DNA of 64,000 nt from Incurvaria masculella (lineage: Eukaryota > Arthropoda > Insecta > Lepidoptera > Incurvariidae), in assembly GCA_946894095.1 (NCBI GenBank), contig OX335651.1, positions 15,894,501-15,958,500 on the forward strand, written 5' to 3'. This document shows positions 52,701 to 57,903 of the stretch, piece by piece (position 1 is the first letter of the stretch; each line of letters opens with the position of its first letter). Both the position numbers and the translations under genes were made by a program. The notes beneath the pieces were generated by a model. That model searched no databases. It was given only the letters and a program-made list of their open reading frames with translations, and had not been told where the DNA came from.

Positions 52701-54445
52701 CCATGGGATCCCCTCATCATATTCTGACTTGGTGACAATGAGACCACCTCGAGAGTAGGTATACCCTTTCAAATACAATAATTTTTAAAATTGGTCTAAA
52801 ATTGACCGAGAAATCGGTGAACGGGAATAAAAAAAACATAAAGTTGAACACAGAACCTCCTCCTTTGTGAAGTTGGTTAAAAAGGTGGTTTTCCCATACA
52901 TTTCATAAATATATACAGTCCCTGTGAGCCAAGAACTAAAAAAACAAATTCCAAGAGTCCCTGTCCCCGACATTTACAAATTTGTCTATAGATGTCGCAT
53001 TTATGTTTATTCTTCAAAATAATGATTAATGTTTTGCAAGGTAATGAATTTAACAATGAAGTATAGATACTTAACTCGCAAGGTAAAGATAATATGTGTC
53101 AGTTTTTTGTTAACATTGTTAAATTCATTACTATACAAAATATACATTTTTATTTTAAAGAATAAACATAAATGAGGAGGCCTTCAATGAATGGGCCATT
53201 TTCTATTTAGTAGGGAAGTAGGTACCTACCCATTTCATTAGGAACTGGGTTTGGACCCAATGAACAAAAAGCTAGAGCTGAAAAAACTGGCCAAGTGTGA
53301 GTCGGACATGAAGGGTTCCGTACCATCGTAGAATATTATTTACCACAATATTTATAGGCCCCTTTTTATTTTTATTACTTTTGAATTTTACCTATTTGTT
53401 ATTGTAGCGGCAAAATAAAAATACATTCAGTGAAAATTTGAGCTGCCTACCTATTGCGGTTCATGAGATAGAGCTCTGGGACAGACAGACAGAGGGACGA
53501 ACAGCGGAGGCTTAGTAATAGGGTTCCGTTGGCACCCTTTGGGTACGGAACCCTAAATGAGTATTGTTGTCTTAATCTTTTAGTGTAAGCGATAATTAGT
53601 TTGGTAAAGGTTTAGCATGGTGCGGCGATCTTGCGATCTCACTGGTAGACAGAACATATAGTCAAGTGTTACGAACATATTCTAGCAATAAAACTTCACT
53701 GGAGACGGATAGTTTTTTTAAACATTGATAAATATTTAGGTAAAAGGCTAGGGCAGCGGGGGGAGGGGGTGCGGTTTATTATATCACTATTCGACCCCCC
53801 TCTAAAGTGATCTTCGGGCGCTGCTTACATCAAGCGAGCGAGCATTTTTAGATCATTTTATAGAATCTCCACGAACAGAGATAGTATGTAAATCGAGCAA
53901 CCAAAAAATGCTCTGTCTCTGTTTACACAAAGACAATTTTCGATTGACTGGGGATATAATGAACATTTGCTCATTTGGTCTAAAGCTACAGGAAGGTGGG
54001 TCTCTTGGCTTAGTGCAATTTATTAACTCAGATTTGTCTGCTATTGTGTGCTGAGTTAACTTATACACCAATCAGATTCCTAGCAAGTGATCACATAATG
54101 ACAGGATCAGGAAGGATAGAAGCGGTTGGGAAATCCGAATTGTGTGCAAACGTTCACTTCCTGCTCTTCAAAATGACGCTTTCTCATATGATCTTAGGCC
54201 ACCAGCTATTACGCTGCTCGGCTTCTATGACAAAGCAAGCATTGACATAAGACAGGTCAGTCCTACTTAGAGCGCCAATGGAAAACATGTTGGGTACTGT
54301 GGCACTTTAGGTTACTTTGGGATGCGGAAAGCTCGAGAGGAGCTTGGAGCGAGATCTTCAATTTGATAACATTGCTCTAGCTGTACTGTGTACGACGGGA
54401 AGGATGTGAGAACTCACCGCGTTGGTTGCTGGGGCTGCTATCCAT
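16585..54445 (-). CDS. cindr: cindr / CIN85-CD2AP family SH3 adaptor (14 coding exons)
   Basis: Joining 14 minus-strand exons with compatible phases gives 742 codons, close to CIN85 (about 665 residues) and CD2AP (about 640). The order is SH3-A (residues about 11-67), SH3-B (80-133), SH3-C (154-212), a Lys/Ser/Pro linker, a degenerate capping-protein-interaction motif (403-419), long Ala/Pro-rich tracts and a C-terminal coiled coil (about 685-738) ending VTQV. Family members bind PxxxPR ligands such as Cbl through the SH3 domains, bind capping protein, and organise cell-adhesion and endocytic complexes under the plasma membrane; fly cindr acts in eye patterning and nephrocyte slit diaphragms. 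The start was chosen because ATGGATAGC splices in phase to SH3-A. Introns total about 35.6 kb and are full of transposons. Alternative starts or exons cannot be excluded. Confidence 0.93.
16928..17042. repeat. Small MITE copy (gtattcagagtgggc family)
   Basis: It shares aaccggtttttgtatggtta and ctaatctcgtac with 55310-55425. Its ends tcgtatacagagtgggc and gctctttgaatacga are inverted repeats. Confidence 0.65.
17467..17753 (-). CDS. cindr: cindr exon 13
   Basis: It encodes [20 protein letters not shown], a Ser/Thr-rich region with two [16 protein letters not shown] repeats, and [12 protein letters not shown] leading into the coiled coil. Acceptor AATTTCAG|GC, donor AGA|GTGAGT. Confidence 0.82.
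18118..18640 (-). mobile_element. 5'-truncated LINE (RT C-terminal region)
   Basis: The minus strand encodes [20 protein letters not shown] and [20 protein letters not shown], then a C-terminus stopping at 18224, typical of the thumb and connection region of jockey-clade LINEs. An A-rich tail on the element strand is at about 18118-18131. It lies in cindr intron 12, about 100 bp from exon 12, in sense orientation to the gene. Confidence 0.85.
18742..18910 (-). CDS. cindr: cindr exon 12 (Pro/Ala-rich)
   Basis: It encodes [20 protein letters not shown] and a long Pro/Ala tract with (PA)n. The only donor in the phase needed by exon 13 is the weak GCCG|GTCCGT; without splicing the frame stops at a TAA 31 nt further on, which would give a protein lacking the coiled coil. 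Confidence 0.7.
19124..19310 (+). repeat. TTAA-MITE fragment
   Basis: gatggccctttccgacaggg and gcagataatgcgcagtgttt match the family of 12561-13110 and 23026-23410. Confidence 0.6.
19630..20053 (+). repeat. Full-length tRNA-headed SINE with poly-A
   Basis: The head ggctcgtagcctagtggcgc has an A-box-like tagcctagtgg and a B-box-like gagttcaatacc. The shared body (tcggaatccatgtaaaactg, catcgcattggatgaaaaga, tccatccagttcaatgtagc) and a run of about 17 A at 20036-20052 follow. It is antisense to cindr and ends about a dozen bases from the exon 11 donor. Confidence 0.85.
20065..20366 (-). CDS. cindr: cindr exon 11 (charged/Gly-Ala region)
   Basis: It encodes [20 protein letters not shown], a Gly/Ala tract and [17 protein letters not shown]. 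Acceptor ACTGACAG|AC, donor GAGGAG|GTACAT. An antisense SINE ends about a dozen bases inside the following intron. Confidence 0.85.
20781..20869 (-). CDS. cindr: cindr exon 10 ([11 protein letters not shown])
   Basis: An 89-nt exon encoding [20 protein letters not shown], the basic/proline part of the capping-protein-interaction-like motif. Acceptor TTTCCAG|TG, donor CCAAG|GTAACC. Confidence 0.82.
21546..21764 (-). CDS. cindr: cindr exon 9 (Ala/Pro tract, start of CPI-like motif)
   Basis: It encodes [20 protein letters not shown], an Ala/Pro tract and [16 protein letters not shown]; the Leu of ILND begins the motif completed in exon 10. Acceptor GTTTCAG|G, donor GGACG|GTAATC. Confidence 0.82.
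21797..22560 (+). repeat. SINE copy interrupted by a LINE
   Basis: The 5' part (head remnant and body to cgggttagtacat) lies at 21797-21982, and the body resumes at about 22440 (gatggttgaagagaaacg, tgttttccatccgtgg). The LINE fragment at 21983-22437 is inserted between. Confidence 0.75.
21983..22437 (-). mobile_element. LINE 3' fragment with (AAT)n tail
   Basis: The minus strand encodes [20 protein letters not shown] (22346-22573 frame), then after a frameshift [20 protein letters not shown] ... KYKYGNRP. This is the C-terminus common to several LINE clades. The 3' end is a short (att)n microsatellite at 21983-22003. Confidence 0.8.
22863..22966 (-). CDS. cindr: cindr exon 8 (proline-rich)
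   Basis: It encodes [20 protein letters not shown] and [14 protein letters not shown]. Acceptor GGTTGCAG|GG, donor GACAA|GTCAGT. Confidence 0.85.
23026..23410 (+). repeat. TTAA-MITE partial copy
   Basis: ttaaagtggcccttcccgac at its left end, the agacaggctccgtgatgagg block and the far-end sequences seen in the complete copy at 12561-13110 are present. The right terminus is lost. Confidence 0.7.
23985..24482 (-). repeat. 3' LTR of the gypsy element
   Basis: 498 bp. Relative to the other LTR it lacks a 34-bp segment near 24390 and contains an extra 17 bp near 24088. The termini TGTTAC...GTAACA are intact. Confidence 0.95.
24483..24496 (-). other. Polypurine tract
   Basis: AAGGAGGAGGCAG lies directly before the 3' LTR on the minus strand, overlapping the pol stop region: the expected plus-strand primer. 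Confidence 0.85.
24494..27748 (-). CDS. pol: Pol of the gypsy element (PR-RT-RH-IN)
   Basis: 1084 codons from a GTG; translation is probably by frameshift from Gag rather than from a start here. Order: aspartic protease (DTGAS, residues about 38-42), reverse transcriptase ([13 protein letters not shown] about 297, [15 protein letters not shown] about 331, YLDD about 360), RNase H (VDTDAS about 506, [11 protein letters not shown] about 573), integrase zinc region ([13 protein letters not shown] ... CRKCTIC, about 734-774), DDE core ([31 protein letters not shown]) and a GPY/F module (KWEGPYRV). The frame is uninterrupted. The RNase H appears to lack about a dozen residues after KWLL compared with relatives. 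No chromodomain. Confidence 0.95.
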   Translation of the reverse strand: MLAGRIEAPKVTISQACTGNSLLVEGQVNGIQCNLTLDTGASRTIVKSKTFGRVIWNRHQYFNGCRLQTATGQHIPVYGEIEVTIKIGCKTYRHTAVLADIIDDCILGLDFMRTNNCKVDVANGVLICGKEEVSWLRKCDEISSDKLDTGRSKVSTLLEESRRDLTVDDFKKATNLLMRYSDIFSSHDGDIGRTSMVKHRIDTGDALPIRQRPRRVPVAKEEEVQRMIADMQKNNVIETSSSPWCSPVVLVKKKDGSNRFCVDYRRLNDVTKKDSYPIPRIDDTLDTLSGMKWFTTLDLKSGYWQVEIDNKDKEKTAFTTGHGLWQFKVMPFGLCNAPATFERLMERVLFGLIGEACLVYLDDIIILGRTFDEHIKNLENVLSKIRQANLKLSGKKCSFFKRQVSYLGHVISENGIQTDPKKIEAVQEWPIPKDKTEVRAFLGLCSYYRRFVRNFSEIAKPLHRLTEDKRQFNWDEDCANSFQELKQHLCNTPILGYPEADKEFIVDTDASNTGIGGVLSQRHGDKEIVIGYFSKSLSKPERNYCVTRRELLAVVKTLQHFNKYLLGRRFRLRTDHAALKWLLQWLEQLQEYQFDTEHRSGKTHGNADALSRRPCPEECKHCIREEIKETVHLKVIRTDNISEEWSNENMKLAQEGDDDLMPIIHWKRAGETKPEWRDISAMSTATKSYWAQWSSLVLHDGILYRKWETPNGKDTSLQLVIPRSKIKEVLQCLHDGTSGGHLGIKRTLLKIRQRFYWINCRDDVEDWCRKCTICSAVKGPHTRSKGTLKLYNVGAPWERIALDVAGPFPPTNDGNRYFMVVMDYFTKWPEVFAIPNQEAITVAQKLVHEVFCRYGVPLEIHTDQGRNFESRVFQETCRIMGIHKTRTTPYHPQSDGMVERFNQTLERHLAKLVEDHQKDWDQYIPLFLLSYRTAVHESIDETPAYINFGHELRLPADLLTGIPPEASHCVTEYVSDLRGKMDTVYKRVREAGLRASERMKTRYDRKANGNVFQEGSLVWLHNPLRKKGKSPKLQPKWEGPYRVVTKINDVTYRIRRNDRCREKIVHVDRLARYHGDNYARDEHN
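27769..28929 (-). CDS. gag: Gag of the gypsy element
   Basis: 386 codons. An N-terminal Gln/Glu/Arg coiled coil made of ARRQEEQ repeats (residues about 60-95) precedes a capsid-like region ([20 protein letters not shown]) and a C-terminal nucleocapsid zinc knuckle [14 protein letters not shown] with the CCHC spacing. It packages element RNA into cytoplasmic particles. The frame ends in TAA at 27769, two codons after a GGGAAAC heptamer from which pol is probably reached by -1 frameshifting. Confidence 0.95.
   Translation of the reverse strand: MPITPREDQEGVRTRSQTAADTTPAEDAAASGTQEFESHQLMTQTPALDLNALMTFMQEQARRQEEQLQEQARRQEEQARRQEEQAQEHARRQEEQQQELMWAVRESNAKIKEKLDEVNSKIEEQDQTLGRHEERLNGLESKISEEMEKIKTCGVTVSSSATAGARFKVPPFDGLTSWAAYKLQFESVVIANGWNENQARTALTLGLRDKALHVLEALGPQITYDGLLEALESRFGDKHLEHVYRAQLRDRVQRASEGLQQWALEIEKLVRKAHQSSSNSSLEDYLVQAFVDGIRDIEVRAAVRLSHHATLKDALAHALEVEAVRSDPRAHRIRKVVTSETRSPARRKFTPRCYKCNELGHLRTNCPKNQTERPDAANEDAQQGNE
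27775..27781 (-). promoter_or_regulatory. GGGAAAC -1 frameshift site
   Basis: In the gag frame the heptamer reads G-GGA-AAC, the X-XXY-YYZ pattern. A -1 slip passes from gag (GAG TAA follows) into the pol frame (CGA GTA AAG ...), which is open from before the site through pol. A GC-rich stretch (accggggggcgggtgctggc) lies just downstream, where a stimulatory structure would be expected. Confidence 0.8.
28936..28953 (-). other. Primer-binding site (probable tRNA-Leu)
   Basis: Two bases after the 5' LTR the minus strand reads TGGTGTCAGAAGCGGGGA, complementary to a tRNA 3' end ...TTCTGACACCA, which is typical of eukaryotic tRNA-Leu. Confidence 0.75.
28956..29470 (-). repeat. 5' LTR of the gypsy element
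   Basis: 515 bp, otherwise matching 23985-24482. The minus-strand promoter for gag-pol should lie here; tatataaaaggcg-like sequence (24231-24240 in the left LTR, 29187-29197 in this one) is a candidate TATA region. Confidence 0.95.
29471..29960. other. Intron DNA without recognised feature
   Basis: Part of cindr intron 7 between the LTR element and a LINE fragment; no exon signal was noticed. Confidence 0.4.
29966..30212 (+). pseudogene. LINE C-terminal fragment (RTE/CR1-like)
   Basis: The plus strand reads [20 protein letters not shown], then WWP, a stop, [18 protein letters not shown] and [15 protein letters not shown]. This is the widespread insect LINE C-terminus (GHV.RR.D.RW...GRP..RW.DDI). 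The internal stop shows decay. Confidence 0.75.
30294..30438 (-). CDS. cindr: cindr exon 7 (HKET repeats)
   Basis: It encodes three copies of HKET ([17 protein letters not shown]) followed by [20 protein letters not shown]. Acceptor TCCCGCAG|CT, donor GGGACA|GTATGT. Confidence 0.82.
30573..30957 (+). repeat. SINE with 5S-like head region
   Basis: ccggttaggttctggatgcgtgacc resembles the 3' half of 5S rRNA. It is followed by the shared body (ggctggccgtggttcagatc, accatcgcattgaatgaacg) and tail (tattagccatccatgtcc, A run). It overlaps the intron side of cindr exon 7 upstream sequence and is antisense to the gene. Confidence 0.7.
30958..31215. repeat. ggttccgtacc MITE, copy 1
   Basis: gaagggttccgtaccat and gggtacggaaccctaaa are inverted subterminal repeats around a (gacg)n run at 31134-31155. 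A second copy is at 53280-53556. This family is common in lepidopteran introns. Confidence 0.75.
31622..31800 (+). repeat. 5'-truncated SINE
   Basis: The body from atggtcgaagcggcaatg to the tail catccatatccagtcatata followed by A-rich DNA; the head is missing. Confidence 0.75.
32062..32182 (-). CDS. cindr: cindr exon 6 (linker)
   Basis: It encodes [20 protein letters not shown] and [19 protein letters not shown], a charged low-complexity linker. Acceptor TTGACAG|CA, donor ACAAG|GTAACT; phases fit both neighbours. Confidence 0.85.
32884..33080 (-). repeat. LINE 3'-end fragment
   Basis: ggcatatggcgtacgccagg and cttcttcacaccatgtttga match the LINE at 2636-2760, same orientation; frameshifted remnant of the WNELPSEVFP tail ([13 protein letters not shown]) on the minus strand. 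Confidence 0.8.
33081..34718. other. cindr intron 5, no further gene seen
   Basis: AT-rich. A possible inverted-repeat element around 33640-33860 (acagacggacaatgaagtga) was noted but not bounded. Confidence 0.35.
34719..34901 (-). CDS. cindr: cindr exon 5 (SH3-C)
   Basis: It encodes the third SH3 domain in one exon: [39 protein letters not shown]. Acceptor TGTACAG|TG, donor AACT|GTGAGT. Ten truncated tandem copies of this exon lie immediately upstream in the preceding intron. Confidence 0.95.
34920..36680 (-). repeat. Tandem array of about 10 truncated SH3-C exon copies, 178-bp unit
   Basis: Ten copies of a unit of about 178 bp lie upstream of exon 5. Each carries about 35 nt of the 3' intron end with its splice acceptor (gtatacag|TGAAAGAG) and about 120 nt of exon 5, through GGCTGGTGG, then jumps to intron-like sequence (cgaattgctaagtcacgtct). 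The exon's last third (GLFPDNF) and its donor are absent. Central copies (about 35110-36190) differ by only a few substitutions each; edge copies (34950, 36384, 36561) are more diverged. As 178 is not a multiple of 3, reading through a unit shifts frame and stops in the next unit. Confidence 0.95.
36681..37424. other. cindr intron 4, featureless AT-rich DNA
   Basis: No gene, exon or bounded repeat was recognised. Confidence 0.4.
37427..37736. repeat. Foldback element with telomere-like loop
   Basis: Arms of about 125 bp (37427-37553 and 37611-37736; for example gtagttacgatttctgttat inverted on the right) are nearly perfect. The loop holds six CCTAA units (37577-37606), the complement of the insect telomere repeat TTAGG. 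Confidence 0.9.
37736..38087. repeat. MITE tail ending cctcctttttttgaagtcggtt
   Basis: The end cctcctttttttgaagtcgg at 38064-38083 is the inverted partner of aaccgacttcaa in the foldback at 37427-37736, suggesting one composite element. Solo relatives of this end are at 52855-52882 and 57130-57155. Confidence 0.6.
38098..38830 (+). mobile_element. Penelope-like element 3' region
   Basis: Only the GIY-YIG endonuclease end of a Penelope-like retroelement is present; no reverse transcriptase was seen upstream, so the copy is 5'-truncated. Sequence resembling an inverted Helitron 3' end (acccggctccgctcgg) lies at 38106-38121. Confidence 0.75.
38227..38757 (+). CDS. GIY-YIG endonuclease ORF of Penelope-like element
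   Basis: 176 codons, uninterrupted. Residues about 18-36 read [19 protein letters not shown], with the GIY (GVY) and YIG motifs, the Cys-x-Cys pair typical of Penelope endonucleases, the catalytic Arg of the ISERVKEH helix, and [14 protein letters not shown] with two His. The C-terminus is basic ([13 protein letters not shown]). The domain nicks DNA for element insertion. The Met at 38227 is only the first in frame; in an intact element this would be the end of a longer RT-EN protein. It lies antisense in cindr intron 4. Confidence 0.85.
   Translation: MAKHVRSPKDFIPLQTPGVYKIDCSCGSSYIGQTKRTISERVKEHITAVRNRQLDKSAIAEHIIDTGTNHWIELHDPKILSTERHYYPRIVREAIEIKKHKNFNREDGYKLSTAWNPVISQFNAHRKSGSSAVKPVDVISVVCRDIPSNDLNINVRVVGETARTTRWRRRAASVLP
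38880..39046 (+). repeat. Lepidopteran dispersed-repeat end
   Basis: The phrase accaaatttcatcaaaattg, gtttcagccgtgaaaacata, acagacagaccagacagagt and tttatgttattagtatggat is a widespread lepidopteran repeat terminus; the class is uncertain. Confidence 0.5.
39190..39325 (-). CDS. cindr: cindr exon 4 (second half of SH3-B, proline motif)
   Basis: It encodes [28 protein letters not shown] and then a proline-rich stretch ([14 protein letters not shown]). Acceptor ATTCCAG|GTGG, donor CCTG|GTCAGT, phase 1. A 20-bp-arm hairpin lies 41 bp upstream of the acceptor. Confidence 0.93.
39366..39411. repeat. Perfect hairpin, 20-bp arms, near exon 4
   Basis: aatcaccatttcctcgttaa at 39366-39385 is followed after tgacta by its exact reverse complement at 39392-39411. 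On the minus-strand transcript it lies 41 nt upstream of the exon 4 acceptor, in branch-point range. Confidence 0.9.
39434..39565 (+). repeat. Fragment of the 58454-59301 element
   Basis: gaatcgaccgtgaaccaagg and gaatatactgcaaggctg match 58484-58565 of the large inverted-repeat element. Confidence 0.7.
40033..40138 (-). CDS. cindr: cindr exon 3 (first half of SH3-B)
   Basis: It encodes [20 protein letters not shown] and ends SLEVLGE at donor GAG|GTAAGG. The acceptor is preceded by a GT-rich tract (gtgtgtgtatttgtgtgcag). It joins in phase to exon 2 with almost no linker. Confidence 0.93.
41140..41330 (-). repeat. LINE 3'-end fragment
   Basis: tatggcgtacgccaggccct and gacgacgcccatgagctttc match the LINE tail at 2640, same orientation, diverged. 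Confidence 0.75.
41885..42848 (+). mobile_element. Non-autonomous Helitron, copy 1
   Basis: It starts near aatattataaaggggaatg, followed by a (ggat)n microsatellite (41930-41975) and tactctttcacgtaaaaact. It ends with a small GC hairpin (acccgagcagagccgggt) and ctag followed by T, as Helitron 3' ends do. The interior holds a LINE-tail fragment (42085-42240, followed by a G-rich run) and a piece of 5S-type SINE (about 42470-42545). Confidence 0.8.
42849..43978 (+). mobile_element. Non-autonomous Helitron, copy 2
   Basis: It begins immediately after copy 1 (aaataatataaaagggaaag, then (ggat)n at 42882-42914). It carries the same captured LINE and SINE fragments and ends acccgagcggagccgggtac, cgcag, ctag-T. 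It has about 215 bp near 43125-43335 and about 37 bp near 43375 absent from copy 1. Confidence 0.8.
43979..45030. other. cindr intron 2, no gene seen
   Basis: AT-rich intron DNA; the ORFs here overlap on both strands and lack splice or family support. Confidence 0.35.
45038..45210. repeat. Tandem duplication, about 99-bp spacing
   Basis: gtttttattgcctatcttcg ... ctaagcttgcctggtagtg occurs at about 45043-45107 and again at about 45141-45206 with two substitutions. Confidence 0.85.
46448..46512. repeat. Perfect hairpin, 29-bp arms
   Basis: The arm 46448-46476 (tgcgttcgaaaagttttgag...) and the arm 46484-46512 are exact reverse complements with a 7-nt loop, ttgcaag. Confidence 0.95.
47750..48178 (-). 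repeat. 5S rRNA-headed SINE plus body fragment
   Basis: On the minus strand the head at about 48140-48090 reads ccgaagttaagcaacgctgg, gtccggtctggtcttgg, atgggtgacc, a near match to the 5S rRNA internal promoter half. It is followed by the shared SINE body and 3' tail ending in A (47812-47822 as T on plus). A second body fragment lies at 47750-47805. Beyond the head (48152-48176) is tgtccagtcacataaaaaaa, a SINE tail in the opposite orientation. Confidence 0.85.
48180..49770. other. cindr intron 2, AT-rich, no gene seen
   Basis: No exon, RNA gene or bounded repeat was recognised. Confidence 0.4.
49777..49940 (+). pseudogene. LINE RNase H fragment
   Basis: The plus strand reads [39 protein letters not shown], a stop, then [11 protein letters not shown], like the RNase H domain of R1/I-type LINEs (IYTDGS...SIFQAE...IEAA). 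The first catalytic Asp is changed (TDGS to TEDL) and a stop follows FQA. It ends about 65 bp from cindr exon 2. Confidence 0.75.
50006..50192 (-). CDS. cindr: cindr exon 2 (SH3-A)
   Basis: A complete SH3 domain is encoded: [40 protein letters not shown]. The ALYDY-like, acidic RT-loop, WW and P-x-x-F/Y (PDNF) ligand-binding residues are present. Acceptor TTCGCAG|TG, donor CTCAG|GTACGT. Confidence 0.95.
50965..51110 (-). repeat. TTAA-MITE internal fragment
   Basis: gtttggttgccaagttataa and ggattactcaatgataaaac match 12706-12800 of the complete copy. Confidence 0.6.
51128..51232 (-). repeat. LINE 3'-region fragment
   Basis: ccctgttccgcgttgagcga and ggggacggaggaacagcgtt match 2889-2965 of the LINE, same orientation. 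Confidence 0.8.
51233..52434. other. cindr intron 1, no gene seen
   Basis: AT-rich, with a short (gtt)n run at about 51776-51798 and no exon signal. Confidence 0.35.
52436..52520 (-). repeat. SINE body fragment
   Basis: actagatggaaaacacagat, aattttcattgccgctttcg and ggtatcaacccaggcggg match the shared SINE body, minus orientation. Confidence 0.7.
52560..52885 (+). repeat. gaagtcggtt-type repeat end
   Basis: It ends in aacctcctcctttgtgaagt tggtt, the diverged terminus of the element at 37736-38087. Confidence 0.5.
53280..53556. repeat. ggttccgtacc MITE, copy 2
   Basis: gaagggttccgtaccat and gggtacggaaccctaaa ends with gacagacagacaga internally; relative of 30958-31215, same orientation. Confidence 0.75.
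54418..54445 (-). CDS. cindr: cindr exon 1 (start)
   Basis: ATG in context caagATGg encodes MDSSPSNQR and ends at a perfect donor (CGCG|GTGAGT), phase 1. It joins to give [10 protein letters not shown] of SH3-A. Confidence 0.8.
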
Positions 54446-55309
54446 CTTGCTCAGCACAAAACACACACGTCACCTCACATCACAACCATACGTCAGGCAT
54501 GAGGGCTCAGTCTAAAGGATGTGGCTGAATTAACATATAAACTCTCACAATCACGGGATAGTGGAAAACAGATTAGCTCTCCAAACTAGAAATTGTGACC
54601 TCAACATGTTTTGGATGTGACTTCACTCTTCACTTCAACTTGTCAAATTGTCAATTTCACAAGTAGTATGTTCGGTTACTAGTCATGTCCCTCTAGAGAC
54701 ATCTCTCTCGCATTTTTTATAACAAACAAAGGTAGTTTGAACAGAAAGAGAAGACACTTAACTATTTTTGTATCATCGTCGTTTATAAAGCAGCCATTTC
54801 ACTAGTGATGGCCGCAGTATATATGATCGAGATTGTTTTGGCAGCCGGACTAGTAGAACGGATTAGCTCCGAATCCAAGTAATTTTTAAGTACATGCGCA
54901 AATTCGGTCAGAATGATAAAAACAACAATCGGAGGGGAGCAGGGAATGAACAAGTGAGATACGGTTTTTATATTAGTAAGAAGAGTTTGATGGGACGTTA
55001 AAATGATCAAGCGTAACAAAGCAGCAGGACAAAGTGATCGAGCGAGGAAAAATCCAGCCACGTCACAGATTGCAAAAATGCTAGATAGCTCACTGTTGAA
55101 TCTGACTTCCGGCGGTGACCATTCAGTATATAGAAAAGTAGGTAGGCTAAAAGTAAGTATTTTCTGCATAAAGTTTGAAATTTTTTCACTCCAACTACTC
55201 GTGTTTGCTTCCTGAGTAGACCTCCGGGGGACTTATTTTGAAATTTACATTTGACGGTCACACAGTTTCATAAGACAATACTTTGAGCTTAAACATCGAC
55301 ATTAATAGC

Positions 55310-55425
55310 CGTATTCAGAGTGGGCGGACACACTTTAATACTCCGAATTGAACCGGTTTTTGTATGGTTAGTCTGGTTCTAATCTCGTACAAAGTTATCT
55401 GTGAATTCGACTGTACAACTAAAAG
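55310..55425. repeat. Small MITE copy (gtattcagagtgggc family), second
   Basis: A diverged relative of 16928-17042 in the same orientation, located upstream of cindr. Confidence 0.65.
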
Positions 55426-55683
55426 ATCGTAATTGGATATTAATAATAACCGGAAAAATTAGATGAATGTCGAGACCATTTGGTATCGACATTCATCTTA
55501 AGCAGGTTTCGAACCTTCGATCGTTATAGTACAAATCCACTGATCTACCGCTGATGTATCCAGGGGTTGCAGTATAAAATAAACTTAACACTACGCCTCC
55601 TGCTCTTCGCATCCCAATATGCTAATCGGTCAGTAGTTGGGAGCCGCGGCCGAGGTACTACCTGAAGGTAAAGGGAAATATAT

Positions 55684-55800
55684 AATTATCCAACTCAGAA
55701 AGAGAAAGAAAGTGGTGCTTGAATGGGGCAGGGACCGCATCCATGACCTCTGGCATGGAAAGCAAGTCCTCACACCTCTGAGCTACTAGCCGCATCTACT
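55684..55800 (-). repeat. SINE head fragment (tRNA type)
   Basis: tatccaactcagaaagagaa, agaaagtggtgcttgaatgg and gcaagtcctcacacctctga match the head and 5' body of the tRNA-headed SINE, minus orientation. Confidence 0.7.
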
Positions 55801-56665
55801 TTTTTCTTTTGATATGGGACTGGTAGGATTTACTGTTCAGAGTCCGTAAAATTCATCGAAATGACTTATGTAGGAAAACTCTTGTCACGTTCATTCGTTT
55901 TATATTGCATTACCCTAGACGCCGTACATTGGACCTTGACCCACATACGTTTTCCTCGCAAATACCAACAGCTACTGTGGCGCCGAGAGGGTGATGCGTT
56001 CTGGGGGTCCATTCAGAGCAAGAGTGAGTTCGAATTCGTCACTAAATATCAACTCACTTTTTTAAATAGTTAATGTTTCTACATTTCTTGAATATCATTA
56101 CAGTTAGGTAAAAATCTGGTTTGTCCCGTAAATACGTTGGTATTATGAATATCGGTTCCGTTATTTAAATAATAATATATTTCCCAGCTATTTTTAGGTT
56201 AACTCACTCCCGAACTCGAACTCACTCTTGCTCGGAATGGACCCCCTGTACCTTGCACCCGGACTGATTAAAATGAGATCACTGTTATAATGGTACAACA
56301 CTATTGCCCGGAAACAGCCGCCATTTTAATTTCTAGTTTCATCGATAGATGGCAGGAATCGAATACTTTTACAATTATAATGGTAGATGGCAGCACAAGA
56401 GAGTAATTGGTCCTCAAAATCAACGTTCGTGATGACAGAGGCCACAAAGGAAGTTAAAAAAAAAAAAAAAACGTTCGTGATATTTATTGGATCCGTGAGG
56501 ATATTATATGTTTGTGTTTATTGGCGTCTTCGCGCATCAATGTCACCGTTTTTCGGAATAATAGTTTTTTTTAAAGAAAAACCAGTATATCCATAAAGAG
56601 ACTCGTAACGGTATATCATGGGTATATCTTCAGCAAGCTATATTTATATATTTAGTCGCAAACTC

Positions 56666-56830
56666 GGGGCCGAGTGCACGAAAGTACAAAAAATCAAAAT
56701 CAAAGTCAACGTACGATTAAACACGTCACTTTGTATGGACAGTATGGAAGGAACTCCATGCGATTCACTAAAAGTGACGTGTTTGAACATTGATTAACTC
56801 GGCCGTCTCTTCGTGCAATCGGGGCTCAGT
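56666..56830. repeat. MITE copy B (gccgagtgcacgaaag family)
   Basis: This is the second copy of the element at 10459-10642, in the same orientation and mostly identical across about 160 bp, including aacattgattaactcggccg. Confidence 0.75.
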
Positions 56831-57903
56831 CGCAAGATTCAGTCGATTGATACGAACAGCCTGCATATTGTCTGCAATCTACGTTTTTAATTCACTAAAT
56901 ATTTTTTTAACTGACGAATCCAAGAGTACCCACTGGGATTCGTCCTAATGGAGGAAAATAGACGAATCTGCATCAATAATGCTGGTAGTTCTATTTATTT
57001 TTATTAATTTGGGTACATAGTAGATGACTACAGCATCTATAAATAACTTGTGGTAATAATATATTATCTTATCAGAAATTAAATTACTTCGAAATTATGC
57101 ATGAAAACAAAATACAGTCAAATTGAGAACCTCCTTTTTTGAAGTCAGTTAAAAAGATGTAATTACGTCTCTGCAGAAGTGGCAGAGGAAGCAAAAGAAG
57201 TATGCTGTAATTGGACAGTACGGTGTTTTATTATCAATGCCTATACCGGCGTGATGGTATGTATGCATGTATATTGCCCTTGCGGAATAAGTCCCTGTTA
57301 TTCTTTATGAAGCCCATAAATATAATGACTCCTGATACTATATTTACTCGACTCTTACAATCAAAATAATAAATTGAATACTGGAAAAATTGTGAAGATA
57401 GGGAATAAACATTCCTGCCATGGTATATGAATTATTTTTTTACCAATACACAGAACATGTGTAACAATGTTTTGTGCATCAGATCATCAATTGATAAAAA
57501 ATTAAGGCAGTTCCGAACATGTCCCGACACTACAAATGGTGGGTTACAATTAGAAGTGTTAATAAAATTGTTTTCGGGCCCCAAAATTTGCATCCATTGC
57601 ATTTAAATTCGTTATCCGGGAAGTTCAAAATTCTGTCATGAAACTGTACAACAGGTCTACTCATGACATTCTCACCTGAGAGTCATTGGTGACTCACAGA
57701 ACATTCTTCGTGGCTGTAATTTAATGAGTATGAAAGTATTCTGACTCACATGTGAGAATCTCATTCGTAGATCCGCTTCAGGGTAAATAATCATCAAATT
57801 TAGTACAAAATTATTTAATTCTTATACATCAATTCCTTTTAAATTAATATATTACGTCATCTTGTAAATATTTTTATTTTAACATAATGTTTAGGCTGGC
57901 ATG

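Larger units (their letters stand above)
54446..57903. other. Intergenic region between cindr and LRMDA
   Basis: About 3.5 kb between the cindr start and the LRMDA stop. The cindr 5' UTR and promoter probably lie in the first few hundred bases, but no TATA or initiator could be assigned. It contains MITE copies, a SINE head (55684-55800) and a 14-bp-arm hairpin at about 55462-55500. Confidence 0.5.
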